DNA from: Steroidobacter agaridevorans
GTDB lineage: Bacteria > Pseudomonadota > Gammaproteobacteria > Steroidobacterales > Steroidobacteraceae
Direction: 5' to 3'
DNA: 64,000 bases
NCBI RefSeq assembly: GCF_009932555.1
Contig: NZ_BLJO01000001.1
Coordinates: 374,472-438,471, forward strand
Both the position numbers and the translations under genes were made by a program. This document shows, in pieces, positions 1 through 8,481 of this stretch. Within the stretch, counting starts at the first letter, position 1. Each line of letters starts with the position of its first letter. Under the pieces are notes generated by a model. That model ran no database searches and was not told the origin of the DNA. It saw only the letters and a list, made by a program, of their open reading frames with translations.

Positions 1-485
1 AGTACATTTGTGACAGCACCTCGCCGAAATTCATGGAGGAGCTCACCGACGCCGTCGCAGCGACCGGCGCCACGCTCGCGTTCGACGCCATCAGCGGCGG
101 CAGGCTGGCGAATAAGATTCTGATTGCCATGGAAGCCGCCATCAATCGCAAGCTCACCACCTACAACCGATACGGCTCGCCCGTGCACAAGCAGGTGTAC
201 ACGTACGGGGTGCTCGACACTCGCCCGATCGAAATCGATCGCACCAACGTCGGCATGGCGTGGGGCGTCGGCGGCTGGCTGCTCACCTACTTCCTGGAGA
301 AGATCGGTCCGCAGGCCACGCAGAAGCTGCGCGAGCGGATCGTGGCCGAGCTGAAGACCACGTTCGCCAGTCATTACACCGCGGAGATCTCATTGATCGA
401 GGCTCTGCAACCCGAAGTGATCCAGGCTTACAACCGGCGGGCGACCGGCGAGAAGTACCTGATCAATCCGCACAAAGGTTCCTGA
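1..485 (+). CDS. Zinc-type alcohol dehydrogenase / quinone oxidoreductase family protein, C-terminal part
   Basis: The reading frame is open from the left edge of the window (first full codon at base 3), so the N-terminus and most of the NAD(P)-binding domain are missing. The visible 161 residues contain a segment AFDAISGG, a long helix-rich part and the ending YLINPHKG, which I recognise from medium-chain zinc-binding dehydrogenases of the quinone-oxidoreductase type. The fold would be a soluble NAD(P)H-dependent oxidoreductase; its substrate cannot be read from the fragment. The stop is 10 bases before the next gene on the same strand, so the two are probably cotranscribed. The family call rests on remembered homologues, and catalytic zinc ligands are not in view. 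Confidence 0.75.
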   Translation, partial: YICDSTSPKFMEELTDAVAATGATLAFDAISGGRLANKILIAMEAAINRKLTTYNRYGSPVHKQVYTYGVLDTRPIEIDRTNVGMAWGVGGWLLTYFLEKIGPQATQKLRERIVAELKTTFASHYTAEISLIEALQPEVIQAYNRRATGEKYLINPHKGS

Positions 486-495
486 CAATCCACCG

Positions 496-1671
496 ATGAA
501 TTCTGGTTCCAGTCCCTCGGCGCCCGCCGAAATCGCCGGCGTGCGCTTCGAAGAAATTCCCACTCAACACGGATCTCGCCTGGGGTTCGCCAGGCTCAAC
601 GCCGAGAAATCGTTGAACGCGCTGGCGCACGACATGATCCGGCTGCTCGATGCTCAGCTGCGACGCTGGGCCGCGGATCCGGACATCGCGTGCGTGATCC
701 TGCATGGCGCTGGCGAGAAAGCCTTCTGCGCCGGCGGCGACATTCGCAGCCTCTATCAATTACTGAAGAAACATCCGGACACGGTGCCCAACCCCACGGC
801 GCTGGTCTACTTCACCGACGAATATCGGCTGGATTATCTGATCCATCGCTATCCGAAACCGTTGCTGGTCTGGGGCAGCGGCATCGTGCTCGGCGGCGGG
901 CTCGGATTGATGGCCGGCGCGAGTCATCGCGTCGTCACCGAAACCTCCCGCATCGGCATGCCGGAAGTGACGATCGGATTGTTCCCCGATGTCGGCGCCA
1001 GCTGGTTTCTACAGCGCATGGCCATGCGCACCGGACTGTTCATGGCGCTCACCGGCGTGCAGATCAACGGTCACGATGCAGTCGTGGGTGGCCTCGCCGA
1101 TTATCTCCTGCGATCCACCGACCGGGACACTTTGTTCGCACGCTTGCCGAACGCGGCTTGGACGACCGATCCGATGGAGAATCGGGAAGTGCTATCTGCC
1201 CTGCTCCGCGAGTTTGCGAGTCAGGCAACGGGAGTCATGCCCGCGTCCAACTTCAAAGCCTGCGAGCAAGAGATCCAATCGTTCTGCCGCGGCGAGTCCG
1301 TCGCAGAAATGGTGTCTCGGATCGTTCGCTATGACGGCGATGTGGATTGGCTGAAGCGCGCGTCAGCCACGCTGGCCGCGGGATCGCCGACCTCCGCTGT
1401 GTTGGGTTTCGAACTGCAGCGGCGCACGCGAGAGCTCAGCCTCGCCGACACGTTCCGGCTCGAACTCATCGTGACACTCCAGTGCTGCGCCCGGCCGGAT
1501 CTCGCTGAAGGCATACGCGCGCTGCTGATCGACAAGGACCGCAAGCCGCAATGGCAACCCCGCACGATGGAAAAGATCACGCCGCAATGGATCAACGGGC
1601 ACTTCGCAGCGCCCGTCTGGCCTGACGGCCGGCATCCACTGGCTGATCTCGAAAACTCTCAATTGGCGTAG
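496..1671 (+). CDS. Enoyl-CoA hydratase/isomerase family protein, 3-hydroxyisobutyryl-CoA hydrolase-like
   Basis: 391 residues with a crotonase fold. The oxyanion-hole segments are visible as AFCAGGDIR (near residue 77) and IVLGGGLGLMAG (near residue 132). The following PEVTIGLFPDVGASWFL carries the acidic residues typical of 3-hydroxyisobutyryl-CoA hydrolases. The length exceeds that of a simple enoyl-CoA hydratase (about 260), and the C-terminal extension fits the HIBYL-CoA hydrolase group, which removes CoA from 3-hydroxyisobutyryl-CoA in valine breakdown. It follows the dehydrogenase by 10 bases. The last 73 bases have a degenerate second copy at 2169-2240. The 3' end overlaps the convergent small gene by 13 bases. 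Confidence 0.85.
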   Translation: MNSGSSPSAPAEIAGVRFEEIPTQHGSRLGFARLNAEKSLNALAHDMIRLLDAQLRRWAADPDIACVILHGAGEKAFCAGGDIRSLYQLLKKHPDTVPNPTALVYFTDEYRLDYLIHRYPKPLLVWGSGIVLGGGLGLMAGASHRVVTETSRIGMPEVTIGLFPDVGASWFLQRMAMRTGLFMALTGVQINGHDAVVGGLADYLLRSTDRDTLFARLPNAAWTTDPMENREVLSALLREFASQATGVMPASNFKACEQEIQSFCRGESVAEMVSRIVRYDGDVDWLKRASATLAAGSPTSAVLGFELQRRTRELSLADTFRLELIVTLQCCARPDLAEGIRALLIDKDRKPQWQPRTMEKITPQWINGHFAAPVWPDGRHPLADLENSQLA

Positions 1672-1988
1672 ATCTGCAGTCGCTCGATCAGCGGGCGGGA
1701 TACACCCCAAATACCGATACTGCACCCGTCGCTGTACCCGCCGATCATTTGTCCCGTGGCGCTGGCCTGCATGAGGATGGCGATGCGCTGTTTACTCTGC
1801 AGAGTATCTTCGATCCTCACCAGATACGGATTTCCGGCCGAACAGCTCCCAACACCTGGATCCGGGGTCAGATAAACGGCCATGTAATCCCCGTGATGCA
1901 GGAGCAACGACACTTTCGCATCCCACGCCCCGGCGACCGACGCCCACAGCCCGCCAACCATCACCAACAATGCTCCACGGATATTCAC
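1659..1988 (-). CDS. Small secreted protein of unknown function
   Basis: 109 residues from a GTG at 1988. This start is chosen because AAGGAG (complement of 1996-2001) lies at proper distance upstream and because the resulting N-terminus is a clean signal peptide: basic residue, hydrophobic stretch LLVMVGGLWASVAGA, then mature WDAK. An upstream extension to 2072 is open but lacks these signs. The mature part has two Cys residues (CSAGN and GCSIG) that could form a disulfide in the periplasm. I do not recognise a family. It is convergent with the hydrolase gene and overlaps its end. Confidence 0.6.
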   Translation of the reverse strand: MNIRGALLVMVGGLWASVAGAWDAKVSLLLHHGDYMAVYLTPDPGVGSCSAGNPYLVRIEDTLQSKQRIAILMQASATGQMIGGYSDGCSIGIWGVSRPLIERLQIYAN

Positions 1989-2168
1989 TTCGTCACTCCT
2001 TTTGACACGCAGAAGAATCGTCGCCAGCTGTTTGGGAAGATCGCTTGAAACTCGAGACGTCGAGCCGGGCAATGACAGACCGCCCTGTCTGACCGCGCTG
2101 TTCTTGTTCTTCGCTACATCCCTGCCGACTCATGTCGGAAATAAACTGCTACCGCGGCCGGCGATTGT

Positions 2169-2240
2169 CAATGGCAACCGCGCACGATGGAGCGATCACA
2201 CCGCGGCGGATCGACGGGCGCTTCGCAGCGCTCGTCTGGC
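2169..2240 (+). pseudogene. Degenerate copy of the 3' end of the HIBYL-CoA hydrolase-like gene
   Basis: Bases 2169-2240 align with 1549-1621 of the hydrolase gene with one gap and roughly ten to twelve substitutions (about 85 percent identity by eye). Both begin CAATGGCAACC and end CTCGTCTGGC or CCCGTCTGGC. Translated, the copy reads ITPRRIDGRFAALVW against ITPQWINGHFAAPVW in the intact gene. There is no intact reading frame of that family around it, so this is a relic, left by a tandem duplication or by loss of a former neighbour paralogue. The flanking 1989-2245 region otherwise shows only the leader of the small secreted gene. Confidence 0.7.
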
Positions 2241-2245
2241 GAGCG

Positions 2246-2956
2246 TTATTTCTTCGGTGTCGGCGGAATATTCAAGCCGGCTTCGACCGCCGGCCGCGAC
2301 AGGAATGCGTGCAGCACTCGCTGCACGTTGAGGAAGGTCTTGAAGCCCACCAGCTCGCCGGCCTCGTAATAGCCGACGAGGTTGCGCACCCACGGGAAGA
2401 TCGCGATATCGGCGATGGTGTACTGATCGCCCATCATCCAGCCCTTGCCTTCCAGCTGCTTGTCGAGCACGCCGAGCAGCCGCTTGGATTCGTTGATGTA
2501 ACGATCGCGCGGCCGCTTGTCTTCGATCTCCTTGCCGGCGAATTTGTGGAAGAAGCCGACCTGGCCGAACATCGGCCCGATACCGCCCATCTGGAACATC
2601 AGCCATTGAATGGTCTGGTAGCGCAGGATCGGATCCTGCGGGATCAGTTTGCCGGTCTTGTCGGCCAGGTAAATCAGGATCGCGCCCGACTCGAACAAGG
2701 CCAGCGGCTTGCCGCCCGGGCCATTCGGATCGATGATGGCGGGGATCTTGTTGTTCGGATTGAGCGACAGGAATTCCGGCGTCAGCTGATCGTTGGTGTC
2801 GAAGCTGACCCGATGCACTTCATACGGCAGCCCGATTTCTTCCAGCGCGATGGAGATCTTCACGCCGTTCGGCGTGGGCAACGAATACAGCTGCAGCCGG
2901 TCGGGATGTCGGGGCGGCCACTTCTTGGTGATCGGGAACGCTGAAAAATCTGCCAT
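2246..2956 (-). CDS. Glutathione S-transferase family protein (YghU/YfcG-like)
   Basis: 236 residues from ATG at 2956. The N-terminal thioredoxin-like domain contains the YSLPTPNGVKISIALEE segment with Thr/Asn in the glutathione-activating position, then NPNNKIPAI (cis-Pro loop) and LFESGAILIYLA (the ESxA-type gamma-glutamyl binding site). The C-terminal helical domain carries MMGDQYTIADIA, the usual N-capping motif. This pattern matches the bacterial nu-class YghU/YfcG enzymes, which show disulfide-bond reductase and peroxidase activity with glutathione. The open frame continues upstream to 3217 but homologues begin at this Met. Cytosolic; apparently its own transcription unit, downstream of the HAD gene. 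Confidence 0.9.
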   Translation of the reverse strand: MADFSAFPITKKWPPRHPDRLQLYSLPTPNGVKISIALEEIGLPYEVHRVSFDTNDQLTPEFLSLNPNNKIPAIIDPNGPGGKPLALFESGAILIYLADKTGKLIPQDPILRYQTIQWLMFQMGGIGPMFGQVGFFHKFAGKEIEDKRPRDRYINESKRLLGVLDKQLEGKGWMMGDQYTIADIAIFPWVRNLVGYYEAGELVGFKTFLNVQRVLHAFLSRPAVEAGLNIPPTPKK

Positions 2957-3035
2957 GACGGTGTCCTCTGAAGGTGCCGTCATTGTCGCACTATCCGGGC
3001 GCCGCGCGAGACGCGACACCGGAATAAGTGTCATG

Positions 3036-3743
3036 TCAGATTTTCCTTGTCGACTGGGAACGAATCTGCAACCGACCGTCTGGACGGATAGTCGCGCCCA
3101 AGGCGTTGTAATCCACGTAGGTGGGATGACGAGTGTCCATGGGGCGCTGATGTGTGGCCGTAATAACCACCACTGGCGCTCCCGCTGCTTCACCGGCGCG
3201 AATGCCGGCAGCTGCATCTTCGAACACCACGCAATCGTCGGCGGTCCACCCGAGCTGTCGCGCGGCGAGTTGATAACACGCCGGATCCGGCTTGCCTCTG
3301 GGAATATCCTCGGCGGTGATGAAAACGGACGGCGGCTTCAATCCGGCCGCTGCGAGCCGCCGAACGGCGAGCGCTCGTGGCGCTGAGGTGACGATGGCCC
3401 AGCGACCTTCCGGCAACGTCGAGACGAACTCCCGCGCACCTGGAATCGGGTGCACGCCTTCGACGTCCTCGATTTCCGCAAGCGTGATGGCATGCGCCTC
3501 GGCGACGGGATCCACACCGGGAATATTCAGCTGACGCACCGAGTCGACGGCGCGTTGGCCGTGAATGCCATGCAGGAACGTGCGAGCGTCGATGCCGAAT
3601 TGCGCGGCCCAGCGAGTCCAGACCCTTTCGGCGGCCTCGATGGAGCTGAGCAGCGTGCCATCCATGTCGAACAAGATGGCCGCGAACGAGCGGCCATCGA
3701 ACAAAGCCTCGAATTGAGTCATTCCAGCGCGGGTCTCCAACAT
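3036..3743 (-). CDS. HAD-superfamily phosphatase (sugar-phosphatase-like)
   Basis: 235 residues. Motif I is FDMDGTLL with the nucleophile Asp and the acid/base Asp; motif II is the Thr-Ser of VTSAPRAL; motif III is the Lys of RGKPDP; motif IV is FEDAAAG. A helical cap lies between motif I and II (subfamily I, phosphoglycolate/hexitol-phosphate phosphatase-like). It should hydrolyse a small phosphorylated metabolite in the cytosol, with Mg2+; the substrate is unknown. The ATG at 3743 has a weak AGG before it; a second Met seven codons later (3722) is an alternative start. The gene precedes the glutathione transferase by 79 bases on the same strand. Confidence 0.87.
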   Translation of the reverse strand: MLETRAGMTQFEALFDGRSFAAILFDMDGTLLSSIEAAERVWTRWAAQFGIDARTFLHGIHGQRAVDSVRQLNIPGVDPVAEAHAITLAEIEDVEGVHPIPGAREFVSTLPEGRWAIVTSAPRALAVRRLAAAGLKPPSVFITAEDIPRGKPDPACYQLAARQLGWTADDCVVFEDAAAGIRAGEAAGAPVVVITATHQRPMDTRHPTYVDYNALGATIRPDGRLQIRSQSTRKI

Positions 3744-3782
3744 CCGGCCTAAGTTAACACACCGTGCTGGAATGAAGACCCG

Positions 3783-3804
3783 GCTTGCCCGCTCACGGGC
3801 AAGC
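3783..3804 (-). terminator. Hairpin downstream of the chemoreceptor gene
   Basis: GCTTGCCCG (3783-3791), loop CTCA, and CGGGCAAGC (3796-3804) form a perfect 9-bp stem in the gap between the chemoreceptor stop and the HAD gene start. On the minus strand it follows the chemoreceptor stop by 10 bases but is not followed by a clear U-run, so it may be a weak terminator or a 3'-end stabiliser. Confidence 0.45.
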
Positions 3805-3814
3805 TCCTTGCAAC

Positions 3815-4765
3815 TCAGGCCGCCCGCTCCATTACGGCAGAATCGTCGCGATATGACTCCGCACGGCGACGCTGTGTACGCTGGGGAGCTGCGACCGATT
3901 CGCCGGTGTTGAAGTAATCCACTTCGGCGATCAGTTGCTGCGACTGTTGCTCCATGCCCTTGGCCGCAGCGGCGGCCTGTTCGACCAACGCCGCATTCTG
4001 CTGGGTCGATTCATCCATGCGCGTCAGCGCTTGGTTGACCTGCTCGATGCCGGCCGCCTGCTGATGGCTGGCGCTCGCGATCTCGGCGACGATGCCGCTG
4101 ACCTTCTTGATGCTGTCCATGATGGCATCGAGCGCTTTGGCCGATTCGTCCACCAATCCGGTGCCTGCCTGGACTTTCTGAACGGATTCGCCGATCAAAC
4201 CTTTGATCTCTTTCGCTGCCGCGGCACTACGCTGAGCCAGCGCACGCACTTCGGAGGCGACAACCGCAAAACCCCGTCCCTGCTCGCCCGCGCGGGCAAC
4301 TTCCACTGCCGCGTTCAACGCCAGCAGGTTTGTTTGAAACGCGATCTCGTCGATGACGCCGATGATATCCTCGATCTTGCGGCTCGACTGATTGATCTCG
4401 TTCATGGCACCGGTAGTACGCGAGGCAATGGCCACCGAACGTTCCGCCTGTTCGCGCGCTTCGCTGGCGAGACGATCGGCTTGTCTCGCATTGTCCGCGT
4501 TCGCTTTCACGGTGGCGGTCATTTCTTCCATGCTGGCGGCGGTCTCTTCGAGAGACGCCGCCTGCTCCTGCGTGCGTGTCGACAGGTCGTCATTGCCTTG
4601 GGAAATTTCGCCCGCGGAGAAGCCAACGGATTTCGAAGCACTGCGGACCTGACCGACGATCTCGGCGAGCCTGGCGCTCATTCGCTCGCATTCACCGATG
4701 ACACTGCCTTCCGGCGCGCCTGCGCGAATCGCGGACAAGTCGCCGGCAGCGATGCGCTTCATCAA
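3815..4765 (-). CDS. Methyl-accepting chemotaxis protein, signalling half (separated by a frameshift)
   Basis: 316 residues carrying the cytoplasmic methyl-accepting domain. The first residues ([11 protein letters not shown]) are the usual HAMP/post-HAMP start of sCache-type receptors, followed by a long coiled coil and the conserved hairpin tip with [24 protein letters not shown], which binds CheA and CheW. The Glu/Gln-rich methylation helices flank it. There is no C-terminal NWETF-type CheR tether. The reading frame opens with TTG at 4765, four bases inside the end of the sensory half, so translation may be coupled, but the natural protein is almost certainly one chain (see the finding on the one-base deletion). 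Confidence 0.85.
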   Translation of the reverse strand: MMKRIAAGDLSAIRAGAPEGSVIGECERMSARLAEIVGQVRSASKSVGFSAGEISQGNDDLSTRTQEQAASLEETAASMEEMTATVKANADNARQADRLASEAREQAERSVAIASRTTGAMNEINQSSRKIEDIIGVIDEIAFQTNLLALNAAVEVARAGEQGRGFAVVASEVRALAQRSAAAAKEIKGLIGESVQKVQAGTGLVDESAKALDAIMDSIKKVSGIVAEIASASHQQAAGIEQVNQALTRMDESTQQNAALVEQAAAAAKGMEQQSQQLIAEVDYFNTGESVAAPQRTQRRRAESYRDDSAVMERAA

Positions 4766-5742
4766 TCCATCGCCGTTTGTGGCTCACCGCCGATCGGACG
4801 CAACACCAACTGCTGCAGCAACAGCATCAACACGCCCAGCACGGCGCAGCCCGCGACGATGGCGCCGGCGATGATGGTCATGGCGCGCGAGCGCTGAGCT
4901 GCCGCCACTTCGGCCGCCGGATAGGCTGCGACGACTTTGAAGCCCCACTCTGGAAATGTTTTCTCCAGGCGCACCCAGCCCGGTTCGTTGCTGTTGACGG
5001 CCTTGTCGACGGTCTGTTCGTCGACGTGGGACGAACGAAAGCGCACCTTGCCCTTGTCGTCGACCACGGCGACCACGCCGCCCTTCAACAAGCGGGCGCG
5101 GCCGACGGTGTCCTCCAACAATTTCACGTCCACCTGATAGCCGACATAGAGAATGCCGACGGTCGAGCCCGCGGCATTTCTGATGGGCTCGTAGCCGGTG
5201 ACATAGGGCGTGCCCAGGATGTCCACCTGGCCGTAGAACGCCCGGCCCGCGTCGATCTGGGCGATGGCGCTGCCGTTCGGATCGAGCACCGTGCCCACCG
5301 CGCGTTTGCCCTCCTTCATCACGTTGGTCGACACACGCACGAATTTGTCGCCGGACTTCGAGAAGAGCGTGACGGTGCCGCCGGCAACAGCGGTCACCGC
5401 ATCGGCCAACTCATATTTCTCGGCCTGACCGTGAGCGCCGAACATCAGGTTCGGAACGGTGTGCTCGCCCACTTGCACCATGGGACCCGCCGTGGCCGGT
5501 CCGAGCGCCTGGCTGCGTTCCTGCAGCAGCTTCATGGCAGACTGCACGCGCAATCCCAACTGCTGATCCGTCATCGCCAGCAAATCGAGAACGCTCGCGA
5601 CCTCACGCGCTGCCTGTGCGGACGCCTGTTCGCGCAGCTGCGTGCCTTCATGGACAGCGAAATAGACCGCGACAGCAATGGAAATGGGCAGCAGCACACT
5701 GCTGATGAACAGGGCAATACGCCCTTTCAGCGACTTCGGCAT
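4762..5742 (-). CDS. Methyl-accepting chemotaxis protein, sensory half (separated by a frameshift)
   Basis: 326 residues from ATG 5742 (an upstream extension to 5835 is possible but less likely). A first membrane segment ([21 protein letters not shown]) is followed by a periplasmic Cache-type sensor of about 240 residues with the [26 protein letters not shown] signature. A second membrane segment ([21 protein letters not shown]) leads to [13 protein letters not shown] and then a stop. Homologous receptors run straight on through AM[11 protein letters not shown] into the signalling domain, which here is found in the next frame. The ligand is unknown; sensors of this Cache_3/Cache_2 type usually bind small organic acids. 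Confidence 0.85.
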   Translation of the reverse strand: MPKSLKGRIALFISSVLLPISIAVAVYFAVHEGTQLREQASAQAAREVASVLDLLAMTDQQLGLRVQSAMKLLQERSQALGPATAGPMVQVGEHTVPNLMFGAHGQAEKYELADAVTAVAGGTVTLFSKSGDKFVRVSTNVMKEGKRAVGTVLDPNGSAIAQIDAGRAFYGQVDILGTPYVTGYEPIRNAAGSTVGILYVGYQVDVKLLEDTVGRARLLKGGVVAVVDDKGKVRFRSSHVDEQTVDKAVNSNEPGWVRLEKTFPEWGFKVVAAYPAAEVAAAQRSRAMTIIAGAIVAGCAVLGVLMLLLQQLVLRPIGGEPQTAMD

Positions 5743-5951
5743 GAACAACGAATCCTCTCGGGAGCGACCGCGCCGCCCCATCAAAATGGCAGCGAGTTTG
5801 CCGACGCGAGCCCCAGCAAACCGGGCAATGTTCACGCTACCAATGGCTCGCAGTGTGATCCAAACCCGAAATCGGGGAACCCCGTAGACGGCGGGCGACG
5901 AGACGAGGCGCTCGTGTCAGACTATTCCTCCAAACCTCCTCGGGCGAACGC

Positions 5952-6788
5952 ATGATCATCCACCTCGTCGACGGCACCTACGAGCTGTTCCGCCATTTCT
6001 ATGGCCTGCGCCGGTTCAACAAGGGCCAGGACAAGCCGCTTGGCGCGGCCAACGGCGTGTTGCACACGGTGCTGGAGTTGATCGAACAAGGCGCGACTCA
6101 CGTCGGAGTCGCCACCGATCACGTCATCGAGTCGTTTCGCAACCAACTGTGGGCGGGCTACAAAACCGGCGAAGGCATCGAGCCGGCGCTGTGGTCGCAA
6201 TTTCATCCGCTCGAGCGCGCGCTGCTCGCAATGGGTGTCGCGACCTGGCCCATGGTCGAACTGGAAGCCGACGATGCCTTGGCCTCCGCCGCCCACCTCG
6301 CCGCGCTGGATCCTCGCGTCGAGAAGATTTGTATCTGGACGCCGGACAAGGACCTCGCTCAATGCGTGCAGGAGGATCGGATCGTGCAGATGGATCGCAA
6401 AGGCAAAGCGATCCGCAACGCCAAGGACGTGCAGGAAAAGTTCGGTGTGCCGCCCGCGTTGATTCCGGATTTTCTGGCGCTGGTCGGCGATACGGCCGAC
6501 GGCTATCCCGGGCTCGAAGGCATCGGCAAGGTCGGCGCCGCGCGTCTGGTCAACAAATATGGGGCGATCGAGAAATTCCCGGCTGACGTGCTCGGCGCCG
6601 AGCGCTGGGAAGAAGCACTCTTGTTCAAGCGTCTCGCGACGCTGCGAACGGACGCACCGCTGTTCGATAACGTCGACGCGATCGAGTGGCGCGGCCCAAA
6701 GGAAGAATTCGTCGCCTATGCCGAGCAATCCGGCGATGCGCGACTGCTCGAGCGCTGCCGGAACGCGGCAGCGAAGATCGCCGCTTGA
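5952..6788 (+). CDS. Stand-alone 5'-3' exonuclease / flap endonuclease-like protein (Pol I N-domain type)
   Basis: 278 residues. The PIN-like nuclease core shows LVDGTYELFR (first metal Asp), ELEADDALA (paired acidic residues) and TPDKDLAQ (further metal-binding Asp). It is followed by the helix-3-turn-helix DNA-binding segment VGDTADGYPGLEGIGKVGAARL. This is the architecture of the 5'-3' exonuclease domain of DNA polymerase I without a polymerase domain. It would remove RNA primers or process 5' flaps. It starts about 210 bases from the divergent chemoreceptor gene, and a purine-poor leader offers only a weak ribosome-binding site. The ExoIX/Pol I split is not resolved from the sequence. Confidence 0.85.
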   Translation: MIIHLVDGTYELFRHFYGLRRFNKGQDKPLGAANGVLHTVLELIEQGATHVGVATDHVIESFRNQLWAGYKTGEGIEPALWSQFHPLERALLAMGVATWPMVELEADDALASAAHLAALDPRVEKICIWTPDKDLAQCVQEDRIVQMDRKGKAIRNAKDVQEKFGVPPALIPDFLALVGDTADGYPGLEGIGKVGAARLVNKYGAIEKFPADVLGAERWEEALLFKRLATLRTDAPLFDNVDAIEWRGPKEEFVAYAEQSGDARLLERCRNAAAKIAA

Positions 6789-6789
6789 T

Positions 6790-8409
6790 CTACCGCTTGG
6801 TGACGTACTGCCGCGCGTCCTTGAGCGCCGTTCGCGGCGAATCCGGCGCCGCGAGCTCAAGTAGCTGAGAGTAGAAAGCGCGAGCCTTCGCCGTATCGCC
6901 GGCAGTGCGCGCCGCCGTAGCCGCACCCAGCAGACTGTTGAAACGTCGCGGGTACAACTGCAGCGATTTTTGATACGCCTCGAGCGCTTCGGCGGGGTTC
7001 TTTTGTTCGGTGTACAGATCGCCCAGCAATTCGTACGCGGGCAACGTCGGCCCGGGCGTCACGGCATGTTTCGGGGTCGAGACTTCCAGCTCGGCCGCCC
7101 GCCGCATGATTTCGATGCTCTTCGCCTCCTGCCCCTGAGCATGCGCCGACCACGCCGCGAGTTCGAGATTGAGCACGCGGATATTGCGAGCAAACAAATC
7201 CTCACCGGCCTTGCTCGCGACGCCTTCCAGCTCATCGAGCCGCGTTAGCGCGAGTTGCACCTCGGCGTTCTTGCCAAGATGAGCAGCACCGAGACCCCGG
7301 CCGAATCTCGCCGTCGCTTCGGCCCACATGAAACGATCCCAATCGAGATAGGTCGGCGTGCGCGGCTCGATCTTCAACGCTGCATTCCAATCGCGCCGTT
7401 CGAGCGCGGAGCGCGTTTGCGTGGAGGCGAGATGAAACGCCGTCTTGAACGTCGGCTCCATTCGCGGCGTGCTCTGCAATCGGTGCAACTGCGCCGCCGC
7501 TTCGTTGTCCGCGCCCTGCTGTAGATAGGCGTAGATCAGATATTCGATGGCGTGAGCGAACTCATCCCAAACCCACTCACCCTGCTCGCCCGCCGGATGT
7601 GACAACGCCGCATCGGCGGCCCGCAGATTGCCCTTGATCACGCCGTCCCAATCGCCGAGGCGCGTATAGATATGCGTCGGCATGTGCAGCGCATGAGGAT
7701 TGTTGGGCGCGATCGAATCGTACTTTCTGATGATGTCCAGGAGCTCACGCTCTCGCCCCGGCACATCGTTGGCATGCACGAGGTAATGCATCACGCCCGG
7801 ATGGTCCGGCTGCTTCCGATACACCTCGAGCAGAATCGCCGCCGACTGGTCGGCATGTTCTCGAAGGTTGCCGCTGGCCGGCGTCGTGGCCAGATGAGAC
7901 AACGCGAACAAGACCGCCGCCTCGTCGTCTCCCGGCAGCGCTTCGTAGGCCTGGCGCGACGCTTGTTCCCAACGGCGGATGCGCGCCCAGTAGTCAGTCG
8001 ATTCGGGCTGCGTGTAGAACGCCTCCACTGCGTCGATGAATCGCAGCTCCCGCGGACTCGATTGCAACGCCTTGGCCTTCTGCACCTCGTCCCATCCACG
8101 AGACAGCGCGGCGGCGTTCGGACGCGTCGGCCACAACGGCTGAAACAACGTCATCGCCACGCCCCAGTGCGCCATGGCACAGCCCGGCTCGGCCTGGGTG
8201 ATTTGTTCGAAGGCCTGGCGCGCCTGCGGGTAAGTCATGTGATGGAGCAGCGTGACAGCACGATTGAACTGCTGCTGCGCCGGCGCCGAACAGGACACCG
8301 GAAAGTCGACTTTGCCTGACGAGGCATGGTCGTGCTCGGCGGCGCTGGCCATCGCGGCCAGCAGCGCCATCGATAACAACGCTTTTCGCAAGTCGGGCCG
8401 ATTCGCCAT
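6790..8409 (-). CDS. Secreted tetratricopeptide-repeat protein
   Basis: 539 residues from ATG 8409. This start is preferred because GGGGGCGAGC precedes it and the N-terminus is then a short signal peptide (KALLSMALLAAMASA, mature AEHDHASSG). The mature protein consists of helical pairs with TPR character: early QFNRAVTLLHH and AHWGVAMTLFQPLW, late YELLGDLYTEQKNPAEALEAYQKSLQLYP and FNSLLGAATAARTAGDTAKARAFY. A His-rich stretch HALHMPTHIYTRLGDW lies mid-protein. It is expected in the periplasm as a protein-interaction scaffold. Its stop is adjacent to the convergent exonuclease end. No specific function is known to me. Confidence 0.8.
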   Translation of the reverse strand: MANRPDLRKALLSMALLAAMASAAEHDHASSGKVDFPVSCSAPAQQQFNRAVTLLHHMTYPQARQAFEQITQAEPGCAMAHWGVAMTLFQPLWPTRPNAAALSRGWDEVQKAKALQSSPRELRFIDAVEAFYTQPESTDYWARIRRWEQASRQAYEALPGDDEAAVLFALSHLATTPASGNLREHADQSAAILLEVYRKQPDHPGVMHYLVHANDVPGRERELLDIIRKYDSIAPNNPHALHMPTHIYTRLGDWDGVIKGNLRAADAALSHPAGEQGEWVWDEFAHAIEYLIYAYLQQGADNEAAAQLHRLQSTPRMEPTFKTAFHLASTQTRSALERRDWNAALKIEPRTPTYLDWDRFMWAEATARFGRGLGAAHLGKNAEVQLALTRLDELEGVASKAGEDLFARNIRVLNLELAAWSAHAQGQEAKSIEIMRRAAELEVSTPKHAVTPGPTLPAYELLGDLYTEQKNPAEALEAYQKSLQLYPRRFNSLLGAATAARTAGDTAKARAFYSQLLELAAPDSPRTALKDARQYVTKR

Positions 8410-8481
8410 GCTCGCCCCCATCGTTGTAATGGGGGCTAGCCTGGGCGCTCCGCGCGCCGGTTGCAATGGTCAAATGGGCCC

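Noticed and set aside
2132-2944. 270-codon plus-strand frame over the glutathione transferase gene
   Set aside because: Its beginning overlaps the hydrolase relic but the rest is antisense to the transferase. No ribosome site or domain supports it.
3815-5742. Programmed -1 frameshifting in the chemoreceptor
   Set aside because: No X-XXY-YYZ slippery heptamer or nearby stem was seen at the junction; a lost T in a short T-run is simpler.
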